Source of the DNA: Moorella humiferrea
GTDB taxonomy: Bacteria; Bacillota; DSM-521; Neomoorellales; Neomoorellaceae
Direction of reading: 5' to 3'
Assembly: GCF_039233145.1 (NCBI RefSeq)
Contig: NZ_CP136419.1
Span: 1,586,001 to 1,650,000 of the forward strand
Length of the DNA stretch: 64,000 bases
Below the pieces are notes generated by a model. The model was not told the origin of the DNA. It ran no database searches and worked only from the letters and a program-made list of their open reading frames with translations. The number at the start of each line of letters is the position of its first letter. The first letter of the stretch is position 1. Positions 32,967 to 40,985 of this stretch are shown in pieces. A program made the translations under genes and the position numbers.

Positions 32967-33346
32967 GGTTGGTCAACCTCACTATCATTTTCAGGTAGAC
33001 GTAGATATTCAACCGCTTTCTTCCTGGCAATATGGTAAATATCGGCAGCGTCGCGTTTGCCCAGGTCATTAAGTACCTGGACATTAAGGAACATGGCCGT
33101 GGCCCCGGCCATGGTGGATTTGACCAACAGTCCGGCCAGCCGGTCTACATCCTTTTTGATGGCCCGGCGTATCGCCCGGTCAAGGGCCTCGCGGCCGTCG
33201 ATGGCGGCTTCTTCGTTAAGGGCTTTTTCTAAAATATCCCTGACTAAAACTGCAACCGACAATTCCCTCCTGGTAGCTTCAGCACGCAATCGCTTATCCA
33301 GGTCGTCTGTAACCCTAATTTGGATAATTTTAGAAAACCTGCTCAT
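32963..33346 (-). CDS. Ribbon-helix-helix relaxosome accessory protein (MobC-like)
   Basis: 127 residues, GGAGGTG upstream. N-terminal RHH (KIIQIRVTDDLDKRLRAEAT, RRELSVAVLVRDILEKALNE) and a helical C-terminus (MAGATAMFLNVQVLNDLGKR). Its stop overlaps the remnant relaxase start, showing that relaxase once followed directly. Such proteins bind oriT and aid nicking and also repress the operon. Confidence 0.8.
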   Translation of the reverse strand: MSRFSKIIQIRVTDDLDKRLRAEATRRELSVAVLVRDILEKALNEEAAIDGREALDRAIRRAIKKDVDRLAGLLVKSTMAGATAMFLNVQVLNDLGKRDAADIYHIARKKAVEYLRLPENDSEVDQP

Positions 33347-33459
33347 GTATTCGCACCTCCATTACAAAAAATCTGTGGAACACAAAAATTTGACAGGCGA
33401 AATGTAGTACAAAGAAAAGACAGAAACCACAAAAAGAAATACAAAAAGCATTACACGAA

Positions 33460-33690
33460 TTATAAATAACTGCCAGGCTCTGCCTGGCATGTGTAATCGC
33501 GGGCGACTGCCCGCTTAACCTGCCTTCAGGGAGGAGCGCGCCGGCATCGCCGGAAAGTAACGCTCCTCCCTGGTAGTTAGGTGACCCGCTAGAATCAGGA
33601 AGGCCTGCGTTAGCAGGCCAACCTTTGGTAACGTGATCCTGGTCAATTTGGGTGTCCATTATTGGCGGGTCCTGCCCCGCACAATAAAGT
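33460..33690. other. oriT: Candidate origin of transfer (oriT) with serial hairpins
   Basis: Gene-poor stretch upstream of the relaxosome accessory gene. It contains TGCCAGGCTCTGCCTGGCA, GCGGGCGACTGCCCGC, GGGAGGAGCG..CGCTCCTCCC enclosing CCGGCATCGCCGG, and GGCCTGCGTTAGCAGGCC. Inverted repeats upstream of accessory and relaxase genes are the usual oriT arrangement. The nick site cannot be identified from sequence alone. A frame across it (33330-33659) has no protein features. Confidence 0.5.
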
Positions 33691-33705
33691 CCCTTTGGAG
33701 AAAAT

Positions 33706-33738
33706 AAAACACCCCGCAGGTTTACACCTACCGGGTGC
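33706..33738 (-). terminator. Terminator after the solo MNT gene
   Basis: Minus strand: CACCCGGTAGGTGTAAACCT then GCGGGGTG and TTTTATTTT; GCACCC pairs with GGGGTG. It directly follows the MNT stop. Confidence 0.65.
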
Positions 33739-33739
33739 T

Positions 33740-34081
33740 TTACAGGTGGTACTCTATTGTTTCCGGTTGGGTCAAGATATGGCGGATAAAGTTTCCTTCC
33801 CGTTTCATTAAGGCTTCAATTTCTTCGGGAGTATAGGCTAATGGTTCTACCGGCTCCATGATGCGGGCAACAGCTTTACCAAGGACCTCCCACCTGCGCC
33901 AGGCCGGCATTTTAGAAAAATCACGGGAGATTACTATAATGTCTATGTCGCTATTCTCGTTGGCCTCGCCCCTTGCGTGGGATCCGTAAAGGAAAGCCCT
34001 GTCTACTTTAATGCCTTGCGAGGTTACCGCCTGGAGGAAGTCCTTTATTATCTTCTCGACTGCAGTTCTATCTTGAGACAT
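33740..34081 (-). CDS. Minimal nucleotidyltransferase (solo MNT)
   Basis: 113 residues. Active site FLYGSHARGEANENSDIDII with GSxARG and SDID. C-terminal HILTQPETIEYHL. No HEPN gene adjoins it. The upstream sequence is a copy of the 3' end of the HAD gene at 41422 plus its flank, so the locus seems to be a partial duplicate of the MNT locus at 40948-41313. Confidence 0.85.
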   Translation of the reverse strand: MSQDRTAVEKIIKDFLQAVTSQGIKVDRAFLYGSHARGEANENSDIDIIVISRDFSKMPAWRRWEVLGKAVARIMEPVEPLAYTPEEIEALMKREGNFIRHILTQPETIEYHL

Positions 34082-34130
34082 TGCATCACTTCCCTGGTTG
34101 ATTTGTTCTGCCTATCCCCCTGCTTTCATG

Positions 34131-34292
34131 AATATACTATACTGATAACATATTTTTCCACCATCAAATGTTATAGTACCTTATGGTGCCGCAGATGGCA
34201 ATAGCTATGGTTTTGTATATCCTTCCAAGACCAAGAGGTAAACCTCTGTATGTAACGGCCCTTAACGTTTTTGTTGTAGTACCAGGCCGGCA
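34131..34292 (-). pseudogene. 3' remnant of a HAD-phosphatase gene
   Basis: About 150 bases nearly parallel to 41390-41545: AACATATTTTTCCACC, GTTATAGTACC, CCGCAGATGGCAAT, GGTAAACCTCTGTATGTAAC and CCAGGCCGGCA. In the second place this is the end of the HAD gene and its downstream flank. The rest of the gene is missing here. Confidence 0.75.
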
Positions 34293-34308
34293 ACCTTACA
34301 CCTAGCAA

Positions 34309-34341
34309 AATAAAAACACTCGGCAGGTTTTACTACCAGGT
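34309..34341 (-). terminator. Terminator after the HEPN/MNT pair
   Basis: Minus strand GCACCTGGTAG-taaaac-CTGCCGAGTG followed by TTTTTATTTT, just after the MNT stop at 34345. Very similar in design to the terminator at 33706-33738. Confidence 0.7.
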
Positions 34342-34344
34342 GCA

Positions 34345-34665
34345 TTACAATATTACTTTTCCTTTGCTTATGATTTCATCATGCAGGAACTCCCCCTGCT
34401 TGGCATTACGGTATTGTTCAAGGGAATACGGGCGGGGAGACAGGTCGTAATCAATTTGTTCCGCGAGCTTCTTTAGCATAATGGTTTCTTCTATCCTGTC
34501 TTTCCCCAAGTCAGGGCTAATAATGGCCACATCGATATCGCTATCTTCGCCGGCGCGGCCCTCTGCATAAGAGCCAAAAAGGATGGCGGTAGCGACGTTA
34601 ATCTTGCTTTTCCTGAGTAATTTTACATACTCTTTTACCGTCAATTCAACTTGCTTGCCAGCCAT
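34345..34665 (-). CDS. Minimal nucleotidyltransferase paired with HEPN
   Basis: 106 residues. Active site LFGSYAEGRAGEDSDIDVAI (Glu replaces Arg in the GSxARG motif). C-terminal Tyr-rich part DYDLSPRPYSLEQYRN. It overlaps the upstream HEPN gene by 25 bases, so the order is HEPN first, opposite to the pair at 8452-9157. Confidence 0.87.
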   Translation of the reverse strand: MAGKQVELTVKEYVKLLRKSKINVATAILFGSYAEGRAGEDSDIDVAIISPDLGKDRIEETIMLKKLAEQIDYDLSPRPYSLEQYRNAKQGEFLHDEIISKGKVIL

Positions 34666-35030
34666 TGAAACACTTCCTCCGCCTTTTTAATAATGTCTCG
34701 GGTATGTTCTTCTGTGCATTTGGCGCTTAATTCGGCCTTTTCTTCGGGGTAACGAGCTTCAATATAATATACCGTTAATCGTCGTAAATAATCGATCATG
34801 TCGTTATCGCATTCCTCAAGAAGGCCGGCGGCTTTTGCAAGAGCTACCAGGTCATGTTTGCGCGGCGGCACTTTCCCATACCGCTCATAATATACCGCTT
34901 TCAACGCTTTCTCAAGGGCTTGTTGACAGAGGAATATTGCCCATAAATATCGTTTCCCCTCAAAGTTATATTTTGCGGTATCTAAATCCTCTGCGGCAAT
35001 TTTTAACCATGCTTCGGCTTGCTTTTTCAT
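34641..35030 (-). CDS. HEPN-domain protein
   Basis: 129 residues with HEPN marks: IAAEDLDTAKYNFEGKRYLW, CQQALEKALKAVYYERYG, PRKHDLVALAKAAG and EARYPEEKAELS. Likely RNase toxin or nucleotidyltransferase partner. Coupled to the MNT at 34345-34665. Confidence 0.88.
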   Translation of the reverse strand: MKKQAEAWLKIAAEDLDTAKYNFEGKRYLWAIFLCQQALEKALKAVYYERYGKVPPRKHDLVALAKAAGLLEECDNDMIDYLRRLTVYYIEARYPEEKAELSAKCTEEHTRDIIKKAEEVFQWLASKLN

Positions 35031-35106
35031 AAAATCACCTGTCCAGGTTTATATACAGCTTTTTCCACTCCAAAAACATAGTACCATATGATATCGCCAA
35101 AATCAA

Positions 35107-36120
35107 TCAAACAACTCTTATCTCCAGCCCTGCCACCAGGGCGTCGTCTATCCCTTTTTCCTCTTTCGACGTGGCTCTCCATGTCGCCTCCCGGACCGTT
35201 ATACCCAGTTTCTTTAATTCTGCCGCCAGCATTCTTTTGCCCCTGGCCACTTCTTTGTTGGTTTCCTGGTCCCTGTCGTAGGCGATAACTACTTCTTTTG
35301 CCCCCAGTTCCAGCACCTCCGGGACCACCGGTTTCCAGGAAGTGGCGCCCTGGGCGCCTATGACCACCGCGCCGAGGTAGGCCGCGGCAATATCCGCCTT
35401 TAACTGTCCTTCGGTAATCCATACCCGGCTGTCCTTTACTTCTATAGGCCTGGCTACATGGGCGGGAGTACCGCAGGAGCAGCCGCCCTGATCACTGTGG
35501 CCGCTAAACAGCATATATTTCCCGTTTCTGATGTCGTCCATCCGCCGCTGGAGGGCCTGGATCCGCCCTTGGGCATCCCGGATGGGAATAAAGTAACCTG
35601 GGGACGAATTGAACGTCCAGTAACTGCCGCCGTATTTGCTTTCGGCCCGGTAAAATCCGGGTATGCCGGCTAAGTCCAAACCGCTGTGGATTAACTTCTT
35701 GCATATTATCCAGGGATTTACATGCTCGGGTATGGATTTATAACCATTTCTCTTGATATCCTCCTCCTTTAAACCGCGGCGCAACAGTTCCTTTTTGTGC
35801 CGGGGATACAGGTCCAACAGCCTTAAAAAATGGCGGTAAACCCTGTCGCGCGCTTCTACCGGCGCCGGCTGGACTTGCGGGTTTAAAAATTCCTCCCATT
35901 GCTTGCCGGGAGCGACCCTTCCCGGCTCCAGCCGGTGCAGGTGGGCCACTTGGCCGTTGCTGAGGATGATATGTTTAAAAGCTCCTTCGCTTACCCTCAT
36001 GCAGCTGCAAAGGTAGCTGTTAAACCCGCACCAGTCCGTTTTGCCGCATATTGGGCAGGGCTCGCGACGCGATGCTTTTCTAAAACTCTCATACTCTAGC
36101 TCTAGCCTGGCCGCTCCCAT
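35107..36120 (-). CDS. DUF3854/Toprim-like primase-related protein
   Basis: 337 residues. N-terminal zinc-finger region CPICGKTDWCGFNSYLCSC (about 22-40). Middle part has GYFIPIRDAQGRIQALQRRM, like DnaG-type catalytic cores. Toprim-like end: VWITEGQLKADIAAAYLGAV with Glu, then EVVIAYDRDQETNKEVARGK with the DxD. GGAGGAGAGGAG precedes the ATG. Plasmid and ICE proteins of this kind are thought to prime the transferred strand; polymerase activity is not shown here. Confidence 0.78.
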   Translation of the reverse strand: MGAARLELEYESFRKASRREPCPICGKTDWCGFNSYLCSCMRVSEGAFKHIILSNGQVAHLHRLEPGRVAPGKQWEEFLNPQVQPAPVEARDRVYRHFLRLLDLYPRHKKELLRRGLKEEDIKRNGYKSIPEHVNPWIICKKLIHSGLDLAGIPGFYRAESKYGGSYWTFNSSPGYFIPIRDAQGRIQALQRRMDDIRNGKYMLFSGHSDQGGCSCGTPAHVARPIEVKDSRVWITEGQLKADIAAAYLGAVVIGAQGATSWKPVVPEVLELGAKEVVIAYDRDQETNKEVARGKRMLAAELKKLGITVREATWRATSKEEKGIDDALVAGLEIRVV

Positions 36121-36147
36121 TTCTCCTCTCCTCCTTTGCTTACGGCT

Positions 36148-36309
36148 TTATCTGTCAACCTTTCTGGCTTTAAGGGAGGTAACGCCGCACCAGTAATCTG
36201 AAGGCTTGATGCCCCACTTCTTGCAGGCCAGGCGTTTCGCTTGGCTGGAATCCTTGGCTTCCACAACCAGTTTTCTCCCGCTCGGAGCCTTGACTTCGTA
36301 CTGTGGCAT
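36148..36309 (-). CDS. Small conserved-looking protein, 53 residues
   Basis: Starts MPQYEVKAPSGRKLVVEAKD with AAAAGGAGG at good distance. Continues SSQAKRLACKKWGIKPSDYW. Looks like a compact beta-alpha fold, perhaps nucleic acid-binding. It lies between the ArdC-like and Toprim genes in the same direction; no name can be given. Confidence 0.7.
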   Translation of the reverse strand: MPQYEVKAPSGRKLVVEAKDSSQAKRLACKKWGIKPSDYWCGVTSLKARKVDR

Positions 36310-36394
36310 TGTTGCTACCTCCTTTTTAGTCCCTGTATCCCGGGCGGTAGGCTGTTTGCCCGGGAGGCAAGGGTTTGGTCCGGCCTGCTATTTT

Positions 36395-37234
36395 TTATGC
36401 CACCTTATCCGCCGCCATGCCCGCCGCGTTGAATATGCGCTCCAGCACTTCTTCCACTTCGCTTAAGACTGCCATGATCGCCTTCAGGGCCGCCTTTGGG
36501 TCCCGGCCGGCGTAATGCTTGATGTACTCCCACCCGTGCCAGAGGTACCCTTTCGCCCCGTATAGCTCGCATAAAACGCAGGCCACCGTTTCCGCAATTA
36601 TCTCCTGGTCCTGGTGCTGGCCTCCTTTTAGCGGCCGGATGGTGTTATGGACCGCATGGGCCAGTTCGTGGAAGAATACGTCTACGTCGTGGGAATAAAG
36701 GATTACCTGCTTCTGCCCGGGCCGGAAAGCGCCGACGGCCTGGCCGGCAAAGGGTTGGTATTTCACCTCTAACCCGAACCGCCTGGCCACTTCATAAAGG
36801 GGCGGCAGTTCCGGCGGGGAATAATCAGCTTGCGGCAACGGCTCCCCTTCCGTATCTTCGTACCTAAAGACCGGCACTCCCCGGAAGCCGGTTACGATTA
36901 TTTTTTCCTCCTGTTTTTCTTCCCCGGTTTCCGGATCTATCACTTTCTGGATAACCTTCCTGGTCATCGGCGCCAGAATGTAAAAGGCCCTGGCTCCCTT
37001 CTTCACCTGCCTGCCGGCCTCCCGCCACTGCTGGTAGCCCCGGGCGTCCTCCGTCCCGGCGATGAGCATCAGCAGCCGGTTGCCCAGGCTCCACTTATCG
37101 CTCGGTTTGCCGTAGCCCGCCCGGGCGTTGATAAAGGTCCGCGCCGCCTTCTCCGGCAGTTCCCCACTCTGAAACATGGCCAGTAAACTATTCACTGCCT
37201 GCTTGACCTTGCTTTCCTCCAGTTTTACAGCCAT
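36395..37234 (-). CDS. ardC: ArdC-like antirestriction protein (ssDNA-binding domain plus zincin)
   Basis: 279 residues. N-terminal ArdC domain: FINARAGYGKPSDKWSLGNR, GTEDARGYQQWREAGRQVKK, GARAFYILAPMTRK. The C-terminal metallopeptidase-like part has FFHELAHAVHNTIR (HExxH) and EIIAETVACVLCELYG. ArdC proteins protect incoming single-stranded DNA during conjugation. Its ribosome site AAGGAGGCG is the edge of repeat copy D, so that repeat forms its leader. Confidence 0.9.
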   Translation of the reverse strand: MAVKLEESKVKQAVNSLLAMFQSGELPEKAARTFINARAGYGKPSDKWSLGNRLLMLIAGTEDARGYQQWREAGRQVKKGARAFYILAPMTRKVIQKVIDPETGEEKQEEKIIVTGFRGVPVFRYEDTEGEPLPQADYSPPELPPLYEVARRFGLEVKYQPFAGQAVGAFRPGQKQVILYSHDVDVFFHELAHAVHNTIRPLKGGQHQDQEIIAETVACVLCELYGAKGYLWHGWEYIKHYAGRDPKAALKAIMAVLSEVEEVLERIFNAAGMAADKVA

Positions 37235-37254
37235 CCGTATCGCCTCCTTATCTT

Positions 37255-37586
37255 TTTGGCCTTTCGGCCCTTGGCCTTCCGGCCTTAACAGACAAGCTTG
37301 CCGCCCGGCCGGGAGGCAAGGGCGGCCCGCAGGGCCGGGCCGAGGAATAAATGGAGGGGACCCGACCGGAGGGCGGGGCGGAGGCCGTTTATGCCGCAGG
37401 CCGGACCCTTGCCGGACCGGCCAGGGCGGCGGTATAATTCGAGGTTGGCCGGAAGGCCTGGAGGCTTAAAATCAAGGCAGCAGGTGCGCTTTAGCGCTCC
37501 TGCTGCCTACCGCTGTTGTCTTTATGATAAGGCCGCCGCTACGTTAGCCCGTAAGGGCTTAGGCGTTGCGGCGGCCCCCTATCCTC
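37255..37586. repeat. GC-rich dispersed repeat, copy D (longest)
   Basis: Contains CCTTCCGGCCTTAACAGACA, GCCGCCCGGCCGGGAGG, GAGGAATAAATGGAGGGGAC, CGGAGGCCGTTTATGCCGCA and TTGCCG-18-TATAAT (plus strand). Then hairpin GCAGCAGGTGCGC-ttta-GCGCTCCTGCTGC, and a long hairpin GGCCGCCGCTACG..CGTTGCGGCGGCC with inner GCCC-gtaa-GGGC. The left edge is the ArdC ribosome site; the right edge touches the small Cys-rich gene. Confidence 0.85.
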
Positions 37587-37764
37587 CCTTATCCCCTTGC
37601 TCTTTAAAAAACCGGCAGGCTGCCCCGTAAGGGTTAACTTTTCTGGATGCAATCTCGCAATGTCCGCGTTTTTTGCCCCAGTAATGCCGGCAGGCAGCGC
37701 ATACTTTGGCCCCCGGTGCTTGTAAAGCCTTTGCAGTACCCCCGGGTCCAGTTTTTGTGTCCAT
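37579..37764 (-). CDS. Small cysteine-rich protein
   Basis: 61 residues from MDTKTGPGGT (GGAGGTGG upstream). Four Cys in VCAACRHYWGKKRGHCE and GAACRFFKE suggest one zinc site. Its start overlaps the methyltransferase gene upstream, so the two are co-expressed. No known name. Confidence 0.62.
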   Translation of the reverse strand: MDTKTGPGGTAKALQAPGAKVCAACRHYWGKKRGHCEIASRKVNPYGAACRFFKEQGDKGG

Positions 37765-37789
37765 GTCCCGCCACCTCCATGGGCTTTGA

Positions 37790-38806
37790 TCAAGTAGCAA
37801 CTGTTTCTAGCCTTTTTCCCCATATCACCTCGTAAGTGTGGGTGGCAAACAACTCCTGCACTTCAAACTGCATCCTCTTGACCGCCATTTCCAGGTAGGC
37901 GGGGTTCAGGTCAATATAAATGCTGTTTCTCCCCAACTGCTTTGCCGCCAGGGATGTGGTCCCGGACCCGCCGAAGGGATCCAGGACCGTGCCTCCAGGG
38001 GGACAACCTGCTAAGATACACGGTTTGATCAGGTCGAGAGGATAAACAGCAAAGTGGGCTTCCGAAAAAGGTTTGGTCGGTACAATCCACACTGAGCGTT
38101 TATTGCGCTTTTCCCTGGGTTGATACCGGGCATTGAAGCCGGTATAACGACGGTTACCTGTTTCAGCTTGTGTCCTGCGGCCGTTGTGGGGAATGCCTAT
38201 CACCGCTGCCGAACCCCGCGGGCTGTCGGGATCCCCGCTGACGGCATCTTCCTGGATAGCCTCGTAGTCGTAGTAATACCTCTCGGATTTGCTCAGGAGG
38301 AAGAGGTATTCGTGAGCCTTGGTAGGCCTGTCAACCACGCTTTCAGGCATGGCGTTGGGCTTGTACCAGATAATATCGCTGCGGAGGTACCAGCCGGCAT
38401 TGCGGAGGGCGAAGGCCACCGCCCAGGGAATACCCGCCAGGTCTTTGTTTTTCAGACCAGGAACCCTGCCCCTGTTCGCCTGCATATGATAGAGACGGCG
38501 CCCGGTCCCCTTCTGGCACCTCTTTTCATCCCACTTTCCCTCTTTACCCGGGCTGGCGTAGCAGTCGCCCAGGTTTAACCAGAGAGTCCCGTCTGGCCGG
38601 AGCACCCGCCTGACCTCGGAAAAAATACCTACTAGCCTAGCAATATATTTTTCCGGGGTTTCTTCCCCTCCCACCTGGCCCTCCATCCCATAATCGCGCA
38701 GTCCCCAGTAGGGCGGGGAAGTAACGCAACAGTTGACGCTTTCTGCCGGCAGCCCTTTAAGGATCTCCAGGGCATCACCAAGGAAGAACTTGTGATGGGT
38801 ATTCAT
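37790..38806 (-). CDS. Site-specific DNA methyltransferase, orphan (N4-cytosine or N6-adenine)
   Basis: 338 residues from MNTHHKFFLGDALEILKGLP (ribosome sites at GGAGG upstream; an ATG seven codons earlier is possible). Catalytic CCVTSPPYWGLRDYG near residue 30, SAM-binding VLDPFGGSGTTSLAAKQLGR near residue 280: IV before I, a beta-class order. No restriction enzyme nearby; such orphan enzymes on conjugative elements guard against host restriction. Only 4 bases follow the gene at 38831. Confidence 0.92.
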   Translation of the reverse strand: MNTHHKFFLGDALEILKGLPAESVNCCVTSPPYWGLRDYGMEGQVGGEETPEKYIARLVGIFSEVRRVLRPDGTLWLNLGDCYASPGKEGKWDEKRCQKGTGRRLYHMQANRGRVPGLKNKDLAGIPWAVAFALRNAGWYLRSDIIWYKPNAMPESVVDRPTKAHEYLFLLSKSERYYYDYEAIQEDAVSGDPDSPRGSAAVIGIPHNGRRTQAETGNRRYTGFNARYQPREKRNKRSVWIVPTKPFSEAHFAVYPLDLIKPCILAGCPPGGTVLDPFGGSGTTSLAAKQLGRNSIYIDLNPAYLEMAVKRMQFEVQELFATHTYEVIWGKRLETVAT

Positions 38807-38830
38807 CCTCCTTACACCTCCCGCCATAAA

Positions 38831-39754
38831 TTAGACTAATCTGTATAATTCCCGGTACTTGTCATGCTCTTTGCCGGTTCCCGGCGGCCTGGGCAACTTC
38901 CCTTTTCCCTTCCTGACCGGTTTCGGCCCCGGCAAATACCGATAGTCCTCCCGGCAGGCCTCCAGCAGCCAGCCCACCGTATTTGCTTTTTCTTTGCCGC
39001 TCTCAAGCATCTTGATTTTCTGCTCCACGTATCCCGGCGGGTAACCTACCAGTTCGTTAAGTACGGCTTCAGGCAATGGGTACCCTACGGTTTTTATAAA
39101 TAAATCTTGTATTTTGACTTTGGCATCCGCTTCCAGGACCACCGGGCTTTCCGGCCGAGCTTGGCAGCCGACGGGAATTTCTGGCTTCTTCTCGGTTCCT
39201 TCGGCATTTACGGGGAAAACCTCCGGCCCCCCAGTTCCGGAACCTCCAGCTACGCCAGTTCCCGTACTAACGCATTTAGCAATTTCTTGTTGGCCTCCCT
39301 CGCCAGCCGGGTTTTGACCGGAGGCCGCCTTAACAACAACAACATATTCTTCATCTGAGTATTCTTTATGCCCAAGCTGCTGTGCATCTTGATGCACAAG
39401 TCCTTGTGCATCCGGATGCACACCTACGTGTGCATCCTTTATTTTCAAGGCTTGAGAGGGATCATGCAGGTAATATATATTCGTCTGGTTTAACCCCCGC
39501 CGCTTCCAGCTTACTAAACCGGCGGTCCTAAGTTCTTTCAGGTATTTCTCTATTGTGTTTCTATGGCAGCCGGCAATCTGGGCCAACCGCTCGTGCCCTG
39601 GCCAGCACTCATTTTCTTGCCAGGCGAAAGACAAAAGAATGATATAAAGCCATCGCGCCCCTATTGACAGGGAAGAATCGTATAAAACTGCATTAGGCGC
39701 CGAAGTAAAGCCTTTCTTGAGTACGGGACTGTCGATTATTAAGGTCTTTTCCAA
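38831..39754 (-). CDS. Helix-turn-helix protein, replication-initiator-like
   Basis: 307 residues. Opens KGFTSAPNAVLYDSSLSIGA, RWLYIILLSFAWQENECWPG, then a winged HTH ERLAQIAGCHRNTIEKYLKE and GLVSWKRRG, common in plasmid and phage replication or DnaD-like proteins. The middle (about 110-190) is low complexity, Gly- and Glu-rich, with HPDAQ, HQDAQ and HKE repeats. The C-terminus resembles a DnaD-type end (YPPGYVEQKIKMLESGKEKA). Replication role is inference. Confidence 0.65.
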   Translation of the reverse strand: MEKTLIIDSPVLKKGFTSAPNAVLYDSSLSIGARWLYIILLSFAWQENECWPGHERLAQIAGCHRNTIEKYLKELRTAGLVSWKRRGLNQTNIYYLHDPSQALKIKDAHVGVHPDAQGLVHQDAQQLGHKEYSDEEYVVVVKAASGQNPAGEGGQQEIAKCVSTGTGVAGGSGTGGPEVFPVNAEGTEKKPEIPVGCQARPESPVVLEADAKVKIQDLFIKTVGYPLPEAVLNELVGYPPGYVEQKIKMLESGKEKANTVGWLLEACREDYRYLPGPKPVRKGKGKLPRPPGTGKEHDKYRELYRLV

Positions 39755-39785
39755 ATTGCCCCCTCCTTGTCCGCTGCCTGCAATA

Positions 39786-39818
39786 AAAAAAGCCGGCGGC
39801 TTTTAGGCCACCGGCAAG
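39786..39818 (-). terminator. Rho-independent terminator after the YgiT-type gene
   Basis: Minus strand GCCGGTGGC-ctaaaa-GCCGCCGGC followed by TTTTTTTATTG. Strong stem and T-run between 39834 and the HTH gene start. Confidence 0.85.
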
Positions 39819-39833
39819 GAGGAGGTTACTTTC

Positions 39834-40085
39834 TTAAGCTTGGGCAATATGGCGGAAAGGCAATACCGGTACATTAATTTGTTTAATTGGCTTGATATCC
39901 GAATCCAATAGAGCCTCTATATCCTTGGAAGTCCTGGCGGAAATTAATTGTTCGCCGCAGTCTTTACAAACCTGGGCCGGTACTCCTTCTATCACGATTA
40001 GCCGGCCTTTATAACGAAAATCAAGCTGGATAGATTTCTCTTCAAAAGTTCCACCACATATGGGACAAATGTTCAGTTCGTTCAT
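39834..40085 (-). CDS. YgiT-type zinc-finger protein
   Basis: 83 residues with ICPICGGTFEE and VCKDCGEQLISARTS, the two CxxC zinc pairs of YgiT/MqsA N-terminal domains, and a short tail instead of the MqsA HTH. Often found as antitoxin beside a small toxin (MqsR or DUF4258 type). No such partner is visible; the only upstream frame is a 21-codon ORF (40159-40224 region). Confidence 0.82.
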   Translation of the reverse strand: MNELNICPICGGTFEEKSIQLDFRYKGRLIVIEGVPAQVCKDCGEQLISARTSKDIEALLDSDIKPIKQINVPVLPFRHIAQA

Positions 40086-40219
40086 TTCGGCTGCTGCTCC
40101 TTACGCCCGACTTTGTGACTACCTGCTGCGCCCTTTGAAAGCCCATTCCGCTTCATCTCAGGCTTCCCATGCCTTTTCCATTTTAGCCCGGGCAAATAAT
40201 TTTTTCAGGTCGCTATCGG

Positions 40220-40564
40220 TCATAAAATATTAATCCCTTCCCGGCTTATATTTTGATAAAAGGGCCCGGCCCGGAACAGGGGAGATTGAAACTCTTGGAG
40301 ATCATATACAAGGGCTATTACCGGTATATCTTCTTTAAGGCTAATTTCGAATGCTTCGTCTATGATAGTTTCACGGATTTTTTTATCAAGCTTTTCAGTA
40401 ACCACAAGAACATCAATATCAGAGTCCGGTTCGTAGTCTCCCCTTGCCTGGGAGCCGAAAAGGATTACCGACTTAACGGGGAGGTTCTTCCTTCTCAAAG
40501 TTTCTGCATATAGTTTAACAATATCTATAGCTTTCTTGCTAGGTTTACCATACATGCCAGTCAT
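40220..40564 (-). CDS. Minimal nucleotidyltransferase, second MNT of a MNT-HEPN-MNT cluster
   Basis: 114 residues from MTGMYGKPSK behind GGGGGG. Active site ILFGSQARGDYEPDSDIDVL. The C-terminal Tyr-rich region differs from the other MNTs. It follows the HEPN gene by 22 bases; a HEPN flanked on both sides by MNT genes is uncommon. Confidence 0.86.
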   Translation of the reverse strand: MTGMYGKPSKKAIDIVKLYAETLRRKNLPVKSVILFGSQARGDYEPDSDIDVLVVTEKLDKKIRETIIDEAFEISLKEDIPVIALVYDLQEFQSPLFRAGPFYQNISREGINIL

Positions 40565-40586
40565 TGTGGCCCCCCCAAAACGATAT

Positions 40587-40985
40587 TCAATCTCTTGATT
40601 TGATAAAGTCTTGGATTTGCTTGGCAATATCAAAAGCTCTTTGGGCGTCGGCTTCATTAGGCAAGCCCTCAGGTAAACTACCAACCGGAGCATTTGGGTA
40701 CCTGGTAGGAATATAATACATATCAAGCATCAGGGCATTTTGCTGAAGCCCTTCAAATTCCCCCGCTATTTGCCGGCACAAGCTTATCAATGTGGGCAAT
40801 TTGTGAATCCTGGGAGGGTTAACTTTATGCCTGACGAGAAAGGCTTTCAAGTATTTCTCGGCAGCTTGATGCGCGTGAAAGCAAGCCAAATTGTATAACC
40901 CCGCCTTGATAAGTTCAGCCGCAGCCCTGAGATCGTCGTCGGCATACTTAAGCCATGCTTCGTATTCTTGTTCCCGCCCTGTCAT
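40587..40985 (-). CDS. HEPN-domain protein
   Basis: 132 residues from MTGREQEYEAWLKYADDDLR. HEPN motifs: HAHQAAEKYLKAFLVRHKV, IHKLPTLISLCRQI and IPTRYPNAPVGSLPEG. Overlaps the upstream MNT gene by 38 bases. Likely toxin half of a toxin-antitoxin set. Confidence 0.88.
   Translation of the reverse strand: MTGREQEYEAWLKYADDDLRAAAELIKAGLYNLACFHAHQAAEKYLKAFLVRHKVNPPRIHKLPTLISLCRQIAGEFEGLQQNALMLDMYYIPTRYPNAPVGSLPEGLPNEADAQRAFDIAKQIQDFIKSRD

Noticed and set aside
33330-33659. 109-residue frame over the oriT candidate
   Set aside because: Cys/Phe-rich odd composition, overlaps the RHH gene start, and covers several perfect inverted repeats better explained as DNA structure.
37298-37630. Plus-strand frame in repeat copy D, similar to one at 42054-42305
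   Set aside because: The likeness comes from the DNA repeat. The composition is Arg/Pro/Gly-rich, there is no ribosome site, and the frame is not kept in copies A and C.
40159-40224. 21-codon ORF MTDSDLKKLFARAKMEKAWE upstream of the YgiT-type gene
   Set aside because: Looks coding at first but ends after 21 codons at TGA with an in-frame continuation; could be a broken small gene, yet too short to support a call.
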